From Cyanobacteria bacterium HKST-UBA02 (GTDB taxonomy: Bacteria > Cyanobacteriota > Vampirovibrionia > Obscuribacterales > Obscuribacteraceae): a DNA stretch of 18,581 nucleotides. Under the pieces are notes generated by a model. It had not been told where the DNA came from and did no database searches. It worked only from the letters and a program-made list of their open reading frames with translations. Below, one piece after another: positions 1-6,647 of the stretch (its first letter is position 1; every line of letters starts with the position of its first letter). Location: assembly GCA_020431945.1 (NCBI GenBank), contig JAGQHH010000069.1, forward strand, positions 1 to 18,581, given 5' to 3'. Position numbers and translations under genes: made by a program.

Positions 1-532
1 CGGGCTCGGGCTCCGGCGGCGGCGGTGGCGCAAATGCGGGCGGCATGGGCGCTTCAGCTGAAGTAGGCGGCGGTTGCATATTGACGTAAGAAGTGGACTG
101 CTCGTCATAAGAGTGCACCGGAGCCTGCGGCTGGGCTTCCTGTTGCTGCTGCTCTTGATATTGTTGCTCCTGATACTGCGGCTCCTGATACTGCGGCTCT
201 TGCTGCTCAGGTTCCTGATACTGCTGCTGCTGCGGATCTGGCGACGCCTGCTGCGCAGATGCCGGTGAATTCATGAAACAGGAGAGGGGCAGCATATCGA
301 CTACAGCGTCCACAAGTTTGTTTTCCCGGAGCCAGTCAGCTACCTGGATTTGATAGCGCTCGAATTCTTCGGACTCGACGCCGTAAACCTCGTCATACTC
401 CATCTGCTGAATGGCGAATTCGTCTTCCAGAGAAGTTCTGACCGCATTCAGGATGTTCTGCAGAGTCTTGGCAGCATCGTCACTGATGCGTTTCTCTGTA
501 TTGTCTTGCGGGGCCCCGCTGCTCCCTTGCAT
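1..532 (-). CDS. Q/P-rich low-complexity protein with QYQEx pentapeptide repeats (3' end outside window)
   Basis: The frame stays open from an ATG at 532 down to the window edge, so only the first 177 codons are visible and the stop lies outside. The start is supported by GGAGAA at 538-543. Residues 1-90 look like an acidic, helical globular part containing an ADWLRENKLVDAVVDMLP stretch. Residues 103-127 are five pentapeptides of the type QYQEP/QYQEQ, encoded by 15-nt DNA repeats. After that comes a Q/P-rich region ending in a proline run and PEPEP at the edge. I see no signal peptide or membrane segment in this part. The family is not recognised. A low-complexity linker before a C-terminal domain, or a disordered scaffold, would fit. 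It is divergent from the TPR gene at 758. The bias of codons towards sense in this frame and the good ribosome site make me fairly sure it is a real gene. Confidence 0.8.
   Translation of the reverse strand, partial: MQGSSGAPQDNTEKRISDDAAKTLQNILNAVRTSLEDEFAIQQMEYDEVYGVESEEFERYQIQVADWLRENKLVDAVVDMLPLSCFMNSPASAQQASPDPQQQQYQEPEQQEPQYQEPQYQEQQYQEQQQQEAQPQAPVHSYDEQSTSYVNMQPPPTSAEAPMPPAFAPPPPPEPEP
151..225 (-). repeat. Five 15-nt tandem units encoding QYQEx
   Basis: Units begin at 151, 166, 181, 196 and 211. The units at 166 and 181 are identical over 15 nt and the others are diverged. The array lies in frame inside the gene starting at 532, so it changes length by whole pentapeptides and is likely to vary between strains. 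Confidence 0.8.
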
Positions 533-757
533 GGTTATTCTCCAGGACTCATCCCTGGCTTTCCATCTAGCTTTTCGGCATTCCGGCGACTAGGGTTCTG
601 GTCGCAGGAGATCCGTCTCAAAAGCCATACGGACGCTATTTACGATATTCCCTGCCGAAAAAAATACACACGTGGATGTCCGAAGTTCTTGTGAGCAGAA
701 TGTTACAAACAGGCATCCCTGGAATCTCGACGACTAAAATAAGCCAGGAGACCGACA

Positions 758-1618
758 ATGTTATCAGCAGCTCGAAATCGACATTTTATAGCCATACTGG
801 CGCTCATTGCAGCTGCCAGCCTGACGCTGTTAAGCCAGAGAGGCTCGACAGCCAAAGGTGCTTTCGAGACTCATCTCGATATCGGCAAAGAATATCTCGT
901 CCGGGGCAGCTACGAAAATGCTGTGCGAGAGTTGAGCCAGGCTCTCAAACTCTCGCCCGGAAGCAGCCGGGCTCTCATTGAGCGCGGCACAGCCTATAAC
1001 CAGCTTAAAGAATACGACCGGGCCATAGCTGACCTTACCGGCGCCTTAAAAGCCGACAGCAAGAGCAGCCTGGCTTTCAATAACCGCGGCGTCTCGTATT
1101 TTCGCTCAGGTCGGGCAGCGCTGGCTCTCAAAGACTTCGATAGAGCCATCGAGCTGACGCCGCTCGATCCGTATGCCAACCTCAATTACGGAGGCGCGGC
1201 GCTCTGTGCCGGTGAGGGGAAGCACGGGGCCGTCAGGCTCGAAAGCTGGCTCGACAGAGTATCCTGGAAAAATCGCTATACAGGGCATGCTGCTGTTCTG
1301 GCCATACTGAATCGCAAACAAGCCGGTCAGAAAAAGGAGGCATCCGAGCTACTTGCCAGATCGATCAAGCGAGTCAATCGGCTCGAGTGGCCTTATCCGT
1401 TCTTGCTTTATCTCAACGGCAAGAAAAAGGCCGACCAGATGCTCGAGAGCGCCAAAGACAGTGACTACGAAACCACGCAGGCGCGATGCTTTCTCGCACT
1501 TGCCCAGAAATCCGGCGGAGCAGCCGACAAAGCCAGAGAAAACTTCGATTGGGTTAGACGATACGGAGACAAGACCAGTCTCGAATACTGGATAGCCGGA
1601 GCCCTCGCAAAGCATTGA
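758..1618 (+). CDS. Membrane-anchored or exported TPR protein
   Basis: 286 residues. AGGAGA at 746-751 sits about 6 nt before the ATG and decides the start. A basic N-terminus (RNRH) is followed by a hydrophobic segment at about residues 10-27, which is a signal anchor or an uncleaved signal peptide because no clear AxA site follows. At least three consecutive 34-residue TPRs cover about 37-138. They show the usual pattern, with GKEYLVRGSYENAVRELSQA and NNRGVSYFRSGRAALALKDF as good matches. The C-terminal half has weaker helical repeats and a final FDWVRRYGDKTSLEYWIAGA segment. TPR proteins of this size, like NlpI or BamD types, are scaffolds for envelope assemblies, but no specific partner can be read here. 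The 225-bp divergent gap upstream should hold its promoter, but I could not pick convincing boxes. Confidence 0.88.
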   Translation: MLSAARNRHFIAILALIAAASLTLLSQRGSTAKGAFETHLDIGKEYLVRGSYENAVRELSQALKLSPGSSRALIERGTAYNQLKEYDRAIADLTGALKADSKSSLAFNNRGVSYFRSGRAALALKDFDRAIELTPLDPYANLNYGGAALCAGEGKHGAVRLESWLDRVSWKNRYTGHAAVLAILNRKQAGQKKEASELLARSIKRVNRLEWPYPFLLYLNGKKKADQMLESAKDSDYETTQARCFLALAQKSGGAADKARENFDWVRRYGDKTSLEYWIAGALAKH

Positions 1619-1701
1619 ATGCGGTGCTGATTGCCGGAACGGCTTGAAAGAGAATTTCCTGCCCTGATACCATAAAAGAAAGTCCCTCAGGAGGACCGAA
1701 C

Positions 1702-2463
1702 TTGCCTTCACTTCGAAAGAAGCCCACCAGGCCTATCGAGATAGAACATCATGTGCCGGGCCGTACTCGTCTCCGTCTTCATAAAGCCCATGCCCGAGCC
1801 GGTCACGGCAGTCGGGTCCATGAAGAGCTGAGCCGGCTTCCCGGTGTAGACAGGGTGCATTTCAACGATCGCACCGGATCTGTGGTCATCGAACACGGCG
1901 AGCATCCTGAGATGCTCAACTCCATCACCGGTCTCACCGGTCAGCTAGCCACCGAAATGCTCGAACTGGTGGTGGAAGCCGAAGAAGTCGAAGTGGCCGA
2001 GATTCTTTTTCTGGGAGGCATTCTCCTGACAGGAGCCCTGGATCTCATGCGCCGGTCGATCAAACCGCCGCCTGATCCCGGTCTGGTGCACCACACTCAT
2101 GGACGAACTCGTTTCAAGGTCCACGAGCATCAGGCTAATCAAGAATATATGGACCATGTGAGCAGCCATCTCAAGAAAGTCAAAGGGGTCCGGGACGTCA
2201 CTTTCAACCATAAGACAGGGAGCATTGTCGTCCACCACGACGCCGAGCATGAGACCCTGAAAGAGGTCGGGGCGGTTCTCAGCGAGCTCTCGAAAGATTT
2301 GTTCGAGACGATAGTCAAGGGAGAAAACGGTCCCGGGGCGGGTGTCCACGCCTTCGCCGAGTTGCTCAGCCATAAGGGCGAAGAAGGGGAAGGCAATAGC
2401 CTGCACGGTCTCCTTCTGGCTACCGGAGTCTATCTGCTTCTCTTCAAGTTCAACTCGCACTGA
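1702..2463 (+). CDS. Protein with two HMA-like domains lacking CxxC (HMA_2-type)
   Basis: 253 residues, TTG start with AGGAGG at 1689-1694, 7 nt upstream. Two internal repeats, about residues 13-66 and 128-180, share the pattern H-H-x-x-GRTR-(hydrophobic)...LPGV/VKGVR..V.FN..TGSVV(I/V).H. This is the ferredoxin-like fold of heavy-metal-associated domains of the HMA_2 kind, without the metal-binding CxxC. A hydrophobic stretch at about 101-115 separates them and another at about 234-250 ends the protein, so it is probably membrane-associated. Histidines are unusually frequent (HH pairs at 16-17 and 130-131, HH near 178-179), which may be the metal or ligand site. One base separates its TGA from the ATG of the membrane sensor kinase, so the two are very likely co-translated and may act together. 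The domain assignment is from the motif pattern. Metal binding is inference. Confidence 0.75.
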   Translation: MPSLRKKPTRPIEIEHHVPGRTRLRLHKAHARAGHGSRVHEELSRLPGVDRVHFNDRTGSVVIEHGEHPEMLNSITGLTGQLATEMLELVVEAEEVEVAEILFLGGILLTGALDLMRRSIKPPPDPGLVHHTHGRTRFKVHEHQANQEYMDHVSSHLKKVKGVRDVTFNHKTGSIVVHHDAEHETLKEVGAVLSELSKDLFETIVKGENGPGAGVHAFAELLSHKGEEGEGNSLHGLLLATGVYLLLFKFNSH

Positions 2464-2464
2464 G

Positions 2465-3550
2465 ATGGACCTCCCCAGGCAGCGTTCAGTATTGGCTCTT
2501 GCCCTTTGCAGCCTGAGCCTGGTTACAACCCTGGCATGGCTCACCGGCGAGAGCCTGACGGAATTCGACGCCGGGCTGATTGCTATGCTGTCGTCAGCTT
2601 CCGGATTTTCGGCTTCTTCAACCAGCAATGGCTGGATCCGGCTGCTCCTGGACATCGTCTTCGCGGTCACCGCTATCTTCGTGGGGCTCAAGCTGGAAGG
2701 AAAATCCAGGCTGATTGCCGGGGCCCAGATCGTGGTTATCTCGATAATCCTCCAGGTGGTCTGCCTGCATCTTTTCGCAATGGCGACCAGTCCTATCTCC
2801 CTCTTCCTGGCTGCCATCGCCGGTGTCTATGCGGGTGCCGCCCTGCGCTGGTACAGACACACCCGGGAGCGTATGGACAGTCAGAGCCAGGAGATTGCCA
2901 TCAGAAACGAGGAGTTGATCCGGTCACAGCTCCAGCTGATCAGGGAAGACGAGATCGAACGGCGGGTTCTGGCAGGAGACATTAACGATCAAGTCCTCAA
3001 CGACGTCAAGGCGGTGAGACAAAAATTGCAGAGCCTCCGGGAAGCGGCAGACACCACCAGCAAAGATCGGCTGGCTGTCGAGGTCGATGAGCTGTTGTCC
3101 TCAAGCATGACCGGTATCCGGGACGTGATGGACAATCTCAGCCCGGCGGTCCTGGAGCATCTGGGCTTTATCGAGGCGGTGGAGGACGTCCTGCGAAAAG
3201 GAGCGGAAAAATCCGGCTACAAAGTCCGGTTCAAGAGCGAGCTCGGACCGGAGGACTTCAACCATCTCTCCTCGACCGAGCTGACCATGATCTATCGTAT
3301 CGTTCAGGAATCGGTGAATAACATCCGCAAGCATTCCCGGGCGGCCAAAGTGCGTTGTCTGATCGGACGGCGGGACGGTCACATCCATATCACAATTGCC
3401 GACGACGGAGTCGGACTGGGCGACAATGCAGTCGGGAACGGGTCCCGGGGTCTCGAGTATATGCAGCAGCGGGCCAGTATTCTCGGTGCCAGAGTTTCCC
3501 TCCGGCCAGCCGAGAAGGGCACCGGCACGGTAGTCGACATCTGCCTCTGA
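2465..3550 (+). CDS. NarL-type membrane sensor histidine kinase with Asn in place of the phospho-acceptor His
   Basis: 361 residues from the ATG at 2465. An earlier in-frame ATG at 2342 would overlap the upstream gene by 122 nt, so I reject it. Four membrane helices lie at about 8-26, 58-77, 83-106 and 109-128, with short loops and no large periplasmic sensor domain. A coiled coil follows (about 133-165), then the dimerisation/phosphoacceptor region: ERRVLAGDINDQVLN aligns with the HisKA_3 pattern ER.RIAREL-H-D..., putting Asn174 where the phosphorylated His should be. The ATPase domain looks intact: N-box RIVQESVNNIRKHSRA (279-294), G1 DDGVGLG (313-319), G2 GSRGLEYMQQRA. It may bind ATP yet be unable to autophosphorylate by the normal route. 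It is coupled to the HMA-like gene (1-nt gap) and followed 70 nt later by the BFN gene. No adjacent response regulator. The nearest is at 6648. Confidence 0.9.
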   Translation: MDLPRQRSVLALALCSLSLVTTLAWLTGESLTEFDAGLIAMLSSASGFSASSTSNGWIRLLLDIVFAVTAIFVGLKLEGKSRLIAGAQIVVISIILQVVCLHLFAMATSPISLFLAAIAGVYAGAALRWYRHTRERMDSQSQEIAIRNEELIRSQLQLIREDEIERRVLAGDINDQVLNDVKAVRQKLQSLREAADTTSKDRLAVEVDELLSSSMTGIRDVMDNLSPAVLEHLGFIEAVEDVLRKGAEKSGYKVRFKSELGPEDFNHLSSTELTMIYRIVQESVNNIRKHSRAAKVRCLIGRRDGHIHITIADDGVGLGDNAVGNGSRGLEYMQQRASILGARVSLRPAEKGTGTVVDICL

Positions 3551-3620
3551 GAATAGAAACAGAGGCGCTCAAATGAGATACACTAAGAGATAGAAGATCC
3601 GTCAGCGGAGGCTCGGGCAG

Positions 3621-4151
3621 ATGATTATGAGAGAGTTATCCGTGGTCGGGATCGGAGTCGAGAGCCGGTCGGGAAAACCTCTGGTTCTTCTCAAAGAGCC
3701 GACCATCAACAAAGTGCTGATCATCTGGATAGACTCGGCGGACGCCAACGCTATAGTGCGGGCACTCCAGGAGCTGGAGATGCCCAGGCCCATGACCCAC
3801 GACCTCATGCTCAATGTCATAGAAGACCTCAACTATAACGTCCGGCACGTGGAGATCAACGACACCGTTGACGGTGACTACCGGGCGGCAATCAACCTCG
3901 AATGCCAGAAGATGAGCGACGACAAGAGCGGCGAGACCATAGTCAGGACTATCGATGCCCGACCATCGGACGCCATCGCCCTGGCTGTCAAGGCCAGAGT
4001 GCCGATCTATGCATCCCTGGAAATCATTACCGAGAACGCAGTGCCGATAGAGCTCGAAAAATCCGAAGATGATGACGAGTTCAAAGATTTCATCAAGGAT
4101 GTCAAAGCTTCCGATTTCTTCCTGCCCGGTCAGCAGGAAGGCGACGACTGA
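3621..4151 (+). CDS. BFN-domain (bifunctional nuclease family, DUF151) protein
   Basis: 176 residues. GGAGG at 3607-3611 favours the first ATG at 3621 over a second at 3627. The sequence follows the BFN family throughout: KVLIIWIDSADANAI near 31-45, PRPMTHDLMLNVIEDL near 56-70, the N.....V.I.D...GDYRAAINL strand pair, and the signature IDARPSDAIALAVKARVPIY at 111-130. It ends in an acidic tail with a D/E run at 148-153. The family is found in many bacteria and in plants. Nuclease activity has been reported for plant members, but the bacterial role is poorly defined. The 70-nt gap after the sensor kinase gene has no clear terminator, so it may belong to the same transcript. Confidence 0.93.
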   Translation: MIMRELSVVGIGVESRSGKPLVLLKEPTINKVLIIWIDSADANAIVRALQELEMPRPMTHDLMLNVIEDLNYNVRHVEINDTVDGDYRAAINLECQKMSDDKSGETIVRTIDARPSDAIALAVKARVPIYASLEIITENAVPIELEKSEDDDEFKDFIKDVKASDFFLPGQQEGDD

Positions 4152-4246
4152 ATGAAACAATCGGCCACCGAAAAAAGCTCAGAATAATTTCTCCATCCGG
4201 CAATTTCCTGTAGACTAAGGTGTCGACTTACTAGGAGAAACCTGTC

Positions 4247-4459
4247 GTGGCCAAGACCGTAGACGATGCCGCCCCGAAATTCCTGACGATCGAAATCAAA
4301 ACCTCAGACGGAAAGGTCTGGGGGACGATCCGAGCCGACGAGAAAGAATTCAAAACCGGCTCAAAAGGATTCTACGCCAACGGTAAAGTGAAAAATCCGG
4401 ACAATGGACTGGCTTACCAGCTGGGCGCCAATATCATCCTGGTCGGAAGCAAAGGCTAG
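4247..4459 (+). CDS. Small conserved-looking protein, 70 residues, unknown function
   Basis: GTG start with AGGAGA at 4233-4238 about 8 nt upstream, which is convincing. The product has a probable beta-rich core with alternating charged and hydrophobic residues (FLTIEIKTSDGKVWGTI, then EFKTGSKGFYANGKV, then a C-terminal ANIILVGSKG). No cysteines, no signal peptide and no membrane segment. I do not recognise the family. The GC-rich third positions match its neighbours and the frame is free of stops to its end. Its TAG stop shares the tetranucleotide CTAG (4456-4459) with the stop of rnhB on the other strand, so no terminator fits between the two. Confidence 0.75.
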   Translation: MAKTVDDAAPKFLTIEIKTSDGKVWGTIRADEKEFKTGSKGFYANGKVKNPDNGLAYQLGANIILVGSKG

Positions 4460-5169
4460 ACCCCGGAGAATCCCCGGCAGAAGCTCAAACGGTGCACCGG
4501 CGACGGTCCGAGCGCGCCCAGGGATTTGATATGCAGCGGCGACGGATATCCCTTGTTCTTATCGAAGGAATATCCTGGATATGTACTGGATAGAATTTGC
4601 ATATGCGAGTCTCTCTCGACTTTCGCAACCACCGAGGCCGCTGCGGTAGCAGCCGAGTGGCGATCGCCAGCCACTACCGGGAGCTGTGAAAAAGGCAGGT
4701 CCGGGAGAGGCTTCTTCCCATCGACTATAACCAGGGTGGACTCCACCGGTAGATCATATTTCCGGCTCAGGTTGACCACGGCACGCTGCATAGCCAGCAA
4801 GCTGGCATTGAGAATATTGACCCTGTCGATCTCGTGATGGCTGGCCTGACCGAAGGCATACCAGGCGACACCCCTGAGGACGCCGTTGAGACGCGTCCGC
4901 ATTCCGACGCCCAGACGTTTGGAGTCGTCGAGACCGAGGAGGGACTCTTCGATTGCCGGGGTCATGACCGGCAAAACCACCGCCGCCGCCATGACCGGCC
5001 CGGCAAGACAACCGCGACCGACCTCGTCGACTCCCACAGCGAGTCGATAGCCCCGATCGAAAAGTTTGAGCTGAACGCCTTCGGAACTCTCCGGGCTGCC
5101 ACCATTGGCGAGGGCCGATCGATCGAAGGCAAGAAGCTCGGTCAGCCGCTGCTGGTAATTTCTGGACAT
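4456..5169 (-). CDS. rnhB: Ribonuclease HII
   Basis: 237 residues. RNase HII cleaves the RNA strand of RNA/DNA hybrids and starts the removal of single ribonucleotides misincorporated in DNA. All family motifs are visible: VGVDEVGRGCLAGPV (45-59) with Asp48 and Glu49, LDDSKRL (80-86), VIVDGKKPLP with Asp150, and AGDRHSAATAAASVVAKVERD (167-187) with Asp169, followed by the C-terminal YPGYSFDKNKGYPSPLH block. The four carboxylates D-E-D-D expected for catalysis are present. About 40 residues precede the first motif, longer than in E. coli, with no recognised domain. The ribosome site (GGAAAGG) is modest. It is transcribed away from the 5170-5955 non-coding stretch, and the minus-strand terminator at 5281-5320 separates it from anything transcribed upstream. 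Confidence 0.97.
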   Translation of the reverse strand: MSRNYQQRLTELLAFDRSALANGGSPESSEGVQLKLFDRGYRLAVGVDEVGRGCLAGPVMAAAVVLPVMTPAIEESLLGLDDSKRLGVGMRTRLNGVLRGVAWYAFGQASHHEIDRVNILNASLLAMQRAVVNLSRKYDLPVESTLVIVDGKKPLPDLPFSQLPVVAGDRHSAATAAASVVAKVERDSHMQILSSTYPGYSFDKNKGYPSPLHIKSLGALGPSPVHRLSFCRGFSGV

Positions 5170-5280
5170 GTGGTTGTGCCTTTCCGGAGACTCATGACAG
5201 TATGAGTTTACACCACCGGTAGTGGCACTGCAAAACAGTTATCTTATGCGACACTCCCCGCGAGGGTCACCATATGTGAT

Positions 5281-5320
5281 GACAAACAAAAACACCACTC
5301 AGATTGCTCTCGAGCGGTGT
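5281..5320 (-). terminator. Intrinsic terminator on the minus strand
   Basis: Read on the minus strand, ACACCGCTC (5320-5312) pairs with GAGTGGTGT (5300-5292) over nine positions including one G-U pair, with an 11-nt loop, and is followed at once by TTTTGTTTGTC (5291-5281). It lies 110 bp upstream of rnhB and so ends a minus-strand transcript that starts further up, in the non-coding stretch, rather than ending rnhB itself. Confidence 0.75.
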
Positions 5321-5674
5321 ATTTGCTACTTTCTGACAGGTTCATTCGCATGAACCAAGTATCTCGCCACGCCGTAATCAGAATTCAACGTTGCGCGGGC
5401 TCACTTGCTACCGTTTCCGGATAGCGCCACCTGACGTTTCCGCAAGGCCCCTCGGCTCAAAGTGCTCAACTCGTGTGCACTCACCGTTAACAATGTACAG
5501 TCTAGCAAGTTTTTCGCCGCCGAGAAGTACCCCAATAGACATTTAAGTGTTGTCTATATGGTATTGCCAAGGGTGCCGTTTATACGCACGTTGAACATGT
5601 CAAATACATTAAACAGCAACTGAACCACTGATGAAGACTTGCATACGCCGCGCAAAATATATACCGCATATCGA
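5281..5674 (-). ncRNA. Candidate structured non-coding RNA of unknown class
   Basis: The 3' end is the minus-strand terminator at 5320-5281. The 5' end is a guess: a TTGACG box at 5709-5704 and a TCAAAT box at 5686-5681, 17 nt apart, would start transcription near 5674 and give about 390 nt. Inside I see several self-pairing elements on the minus strand: a 7-bp hairpin ATAGACA/TGTCTAT (5557-5535), a long-range 8-bp helix ACTTGCTA/TAGCAAGT (5510-5503 with 5410-5403), CCTTGCG-GAAA-CGTCAGG (5447-5430), CCG-GAAA-CGG (5420-5411, competing with the long-range helix when extended) and GGTTCAT-TCGC-ATGAACC (5356-5339 read in reverse). Two loops are GNRA only on the minus strand, which supports this orientation. 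I could not match it to RNase P RNA (no AGGAAAGUCC or ACAGAA blocks), tmRNA (no tRNA-like ends or ALAA tag), 4.5S or a known riboswitch. A long regulatory leader of rnhB is the main alternative. Confidence 0.45.
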
Positions 5675-5680
5675 ATAGAT

Positions 5681-5709
5681 ATTTGATTCATAAATTTTGC
5701 AAACGTCAA
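5681..5709 (-). promoter_or_regulatory. Possible sigma70-type promoter for the minus-strand RNA
   Basis: On the minus strand TTGACG (5709-5704) is followed after 17 nt by TCAAAT (5686-5681). The -35 box matches 5 of 6 and the -10 box 4 of 6. It sits in the AT-rich part, where chance matches are common, so the call is weak. Confidence 0.3.
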
Positions 5710-5862
5710 AGATATCTTTTAAAGTCAAGGGCCAATCTGTTGTCTGGCTTACAGAAACGCTGTTAGTTTGCCGATTTCAACGGGAATGATTATTCTGCTG
5801 ACAACTGAATAGGTTCGTGTTTAATGGCCCGGCGGTTTCACCACTAGCTCTGGGGCATACTA

Positions 5863-5893
5863 GCCGCCCTTTACTAAGGGCGGCGTTTTCTTT
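5863..5893 (+). terminator. Intrinsic terminator on the plus strand, with no gene before it
   Basis: GCCGCCCTT (5863-5871) and AAGGGCGGC (5876-5884) form a perfect 9-bp GC-rich stem with a TACT loop, followed by GTTTTCTTT (5885-5893). The opposite strand has no U-run, so it works for plus-strand transcripts only. No plus-strand protein gene lies in the 1,400 bp before it. A short GGCGG at 5831-5835 could compete with the 5' arm of the stem. It may end a short plus-strand RNA or shield the next promoter from read-through. Confidence 0.8.
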
Positions 5894-5920
5894 GGAAGAG
5901 ACGGGATGCAGTGCTATGAT
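5892..5920 (+). promoter_or_regulatory. Sigma70-type promoter for the 5956-7403 operon
   Basis: TTGGAA (5892-5897) and TATGAT (5915-5920) are separated by exactly 17 nt, predicting a start near 5927 and a leader of about 29 nt before the ATG at 5956. The -35 box begins in the U-tract of the preceding terminator, so this promoter is insulated from upstream transcription. Confidence 0.7.
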
Positions 5921-5955
5921 CGCCTCCTCTTTTCCCTTTTCTGGAATCAGTTTTC

Positions 5956-6642
5956 ATGTATAGCCAAGAGATTTCGGACGCCCAGATCGAATCAATCGCC
6001 CTGTTGGACAGCATGGGAGATCCCGACTTCCGTCTATTGATAAGCGACCTGGAAGCCATGGACATGTCTGCGGATCCCGATCTGATCGCCGCCAGGCTGA
6101 TCGATCCAGACATGAACGGCAAGCGACCGGCTCAGTATATGGCCGAGCTCACTTATCTGGTGATCAACCTGCACGTCTACAGCTTCAGGCAGGAGATCGA
6201 AACAGAGGACGCTGTCAGAGCCATCGTCGAGACCTACGAGATCCTCAACGAGGAATTCGGCAAGACCAATTTCAAGAAGATCGAGCGTCGTCTGAACGAG
6301 CTCACTGCTTGCTATCCCCTGTGGTTCTGCGCCCACGCTCAACTAGCCCTGGACAAGCGCGAGCGCGTCTTTTCGGGATGTCAGTTCCAGACGAGTATGA
6401 CACCGGTGGAAATCGATACGGACGAGGAGAGGACGGATCTGGAGAGCCAGTCGATTACAGGGCTTATCAGCAGCCTCCTGACCATATCCTATAGACAGGC
6501 GGGCGAGGAAAAATCCTTGAGCCTGTTTCTCGATCAATATTCCATCGCCTCATTGATCGCCAATCTGGAAGAGCTCAAGAAGGAAGCCGAGACTCTGCAA
6601 CTGGTCCTCTCGGCAAGCGACGTCGAAGCCGTAGTCGTCTGA
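5956..6642 (+). CDS. Unknown protein coupled to a response regulator; C-terminus COMM-like
   Basis: 228 residues. The ATG follows a weak GGAATCAG site. The protein looks soluble, acidic and mostly helical, without signal peptide or membrane segments. About 1-130 is helical (EEFGKTNFKKIERRLNELTA near 107-126). A linker with TDEERTDLESQ follows. The last 60 residues are predicted strand-strand-helix: SITGLISSLLTISYRQAGEE, then LSLFLDQYSIASLIANLEEL and a charged helix KKEAETLQ. That arrangement resembles COMM-like domains (beta strands followed by a helix with spaced leucines), but the similarity is only in pattern. Five nt separate its stop from the response regulator, whose own ribosome site is poor, so translational coupling is likely. 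A modulator or partner of the regulator is plausible. The function is not known. Confidence 0.85.
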   Translation: MYSQEISDAQIESIALLDSMGDPDFRLLISDLEAMDMSADPDLIAARLIDPDMNGKRPAQYMAELTYLVINLHVYSFRQEIETEDAVRAIVETYEILNEEFGKTNFKKIERRLNELTACYPLWFCAHAQLALDKRERVFSGCQFQTSMTPVEIDTDEERTDLESQSITGLISSLLTISYRQAGEEKSLSLFLDQYSIASLIANLEELKKEAETLQLVLSASDVEAVVV

Positions 6643-6647
6643 GTCTC

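Larger units (their letters stand above)
5170..5955. other. About 790 bp without a protein gene, partly AT-rich
   Basis: No plausible protein gene is present on either strand. All open frames in 5210-5870 are short. The part about 5540-5720 is clearly richer in A/T than the surrounding genes and contains a 12-bp perfect palindrome AAAGATATCTTT (5708-5719) and the inverted repeat ATATC-GAATA-GATAT close by. The stretch holds the leader of rnhB (5170-5280), a minus-strand terminator, a candidate structured minus-strand RNA, a plus-strand terminator and the promoter of the gene at 5956. These are listed separately. Confidence 0.7.

Noticed and set aside
2342..2464. An earlier ATG for the sensor kinase gene
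   Set aside because: It would overlap the HMA-like gene by 122 nt in another frame, the extra residues look non-coding, and the ATG at 2465 gives a normal start before the first membrane helix.
5579..5603. TTGACA and TATAAA on the minus strand as a promoter for the RNA candidate
   Set aside because: The spacer is only 13 nt, too short for a sigma70 promoter. The boxes at 5709-5681 are better spaced.
5281..5674. tmRNA, RNase P RNA, 6S or 4.5S RNA
   Set aside because: No tRNA-like ends, no tag reading frame ending in ALAA, no AGGAAAGUCC/ACAGAA blocks and no SRP domain IV sequence were seen.
5874..6122. A minus-strand reading frame of about 80 codons over the start of the 5956 gene
   Set aside because: It is opposite a real gene, has no ribosome site, and covers the promoter and terminator.
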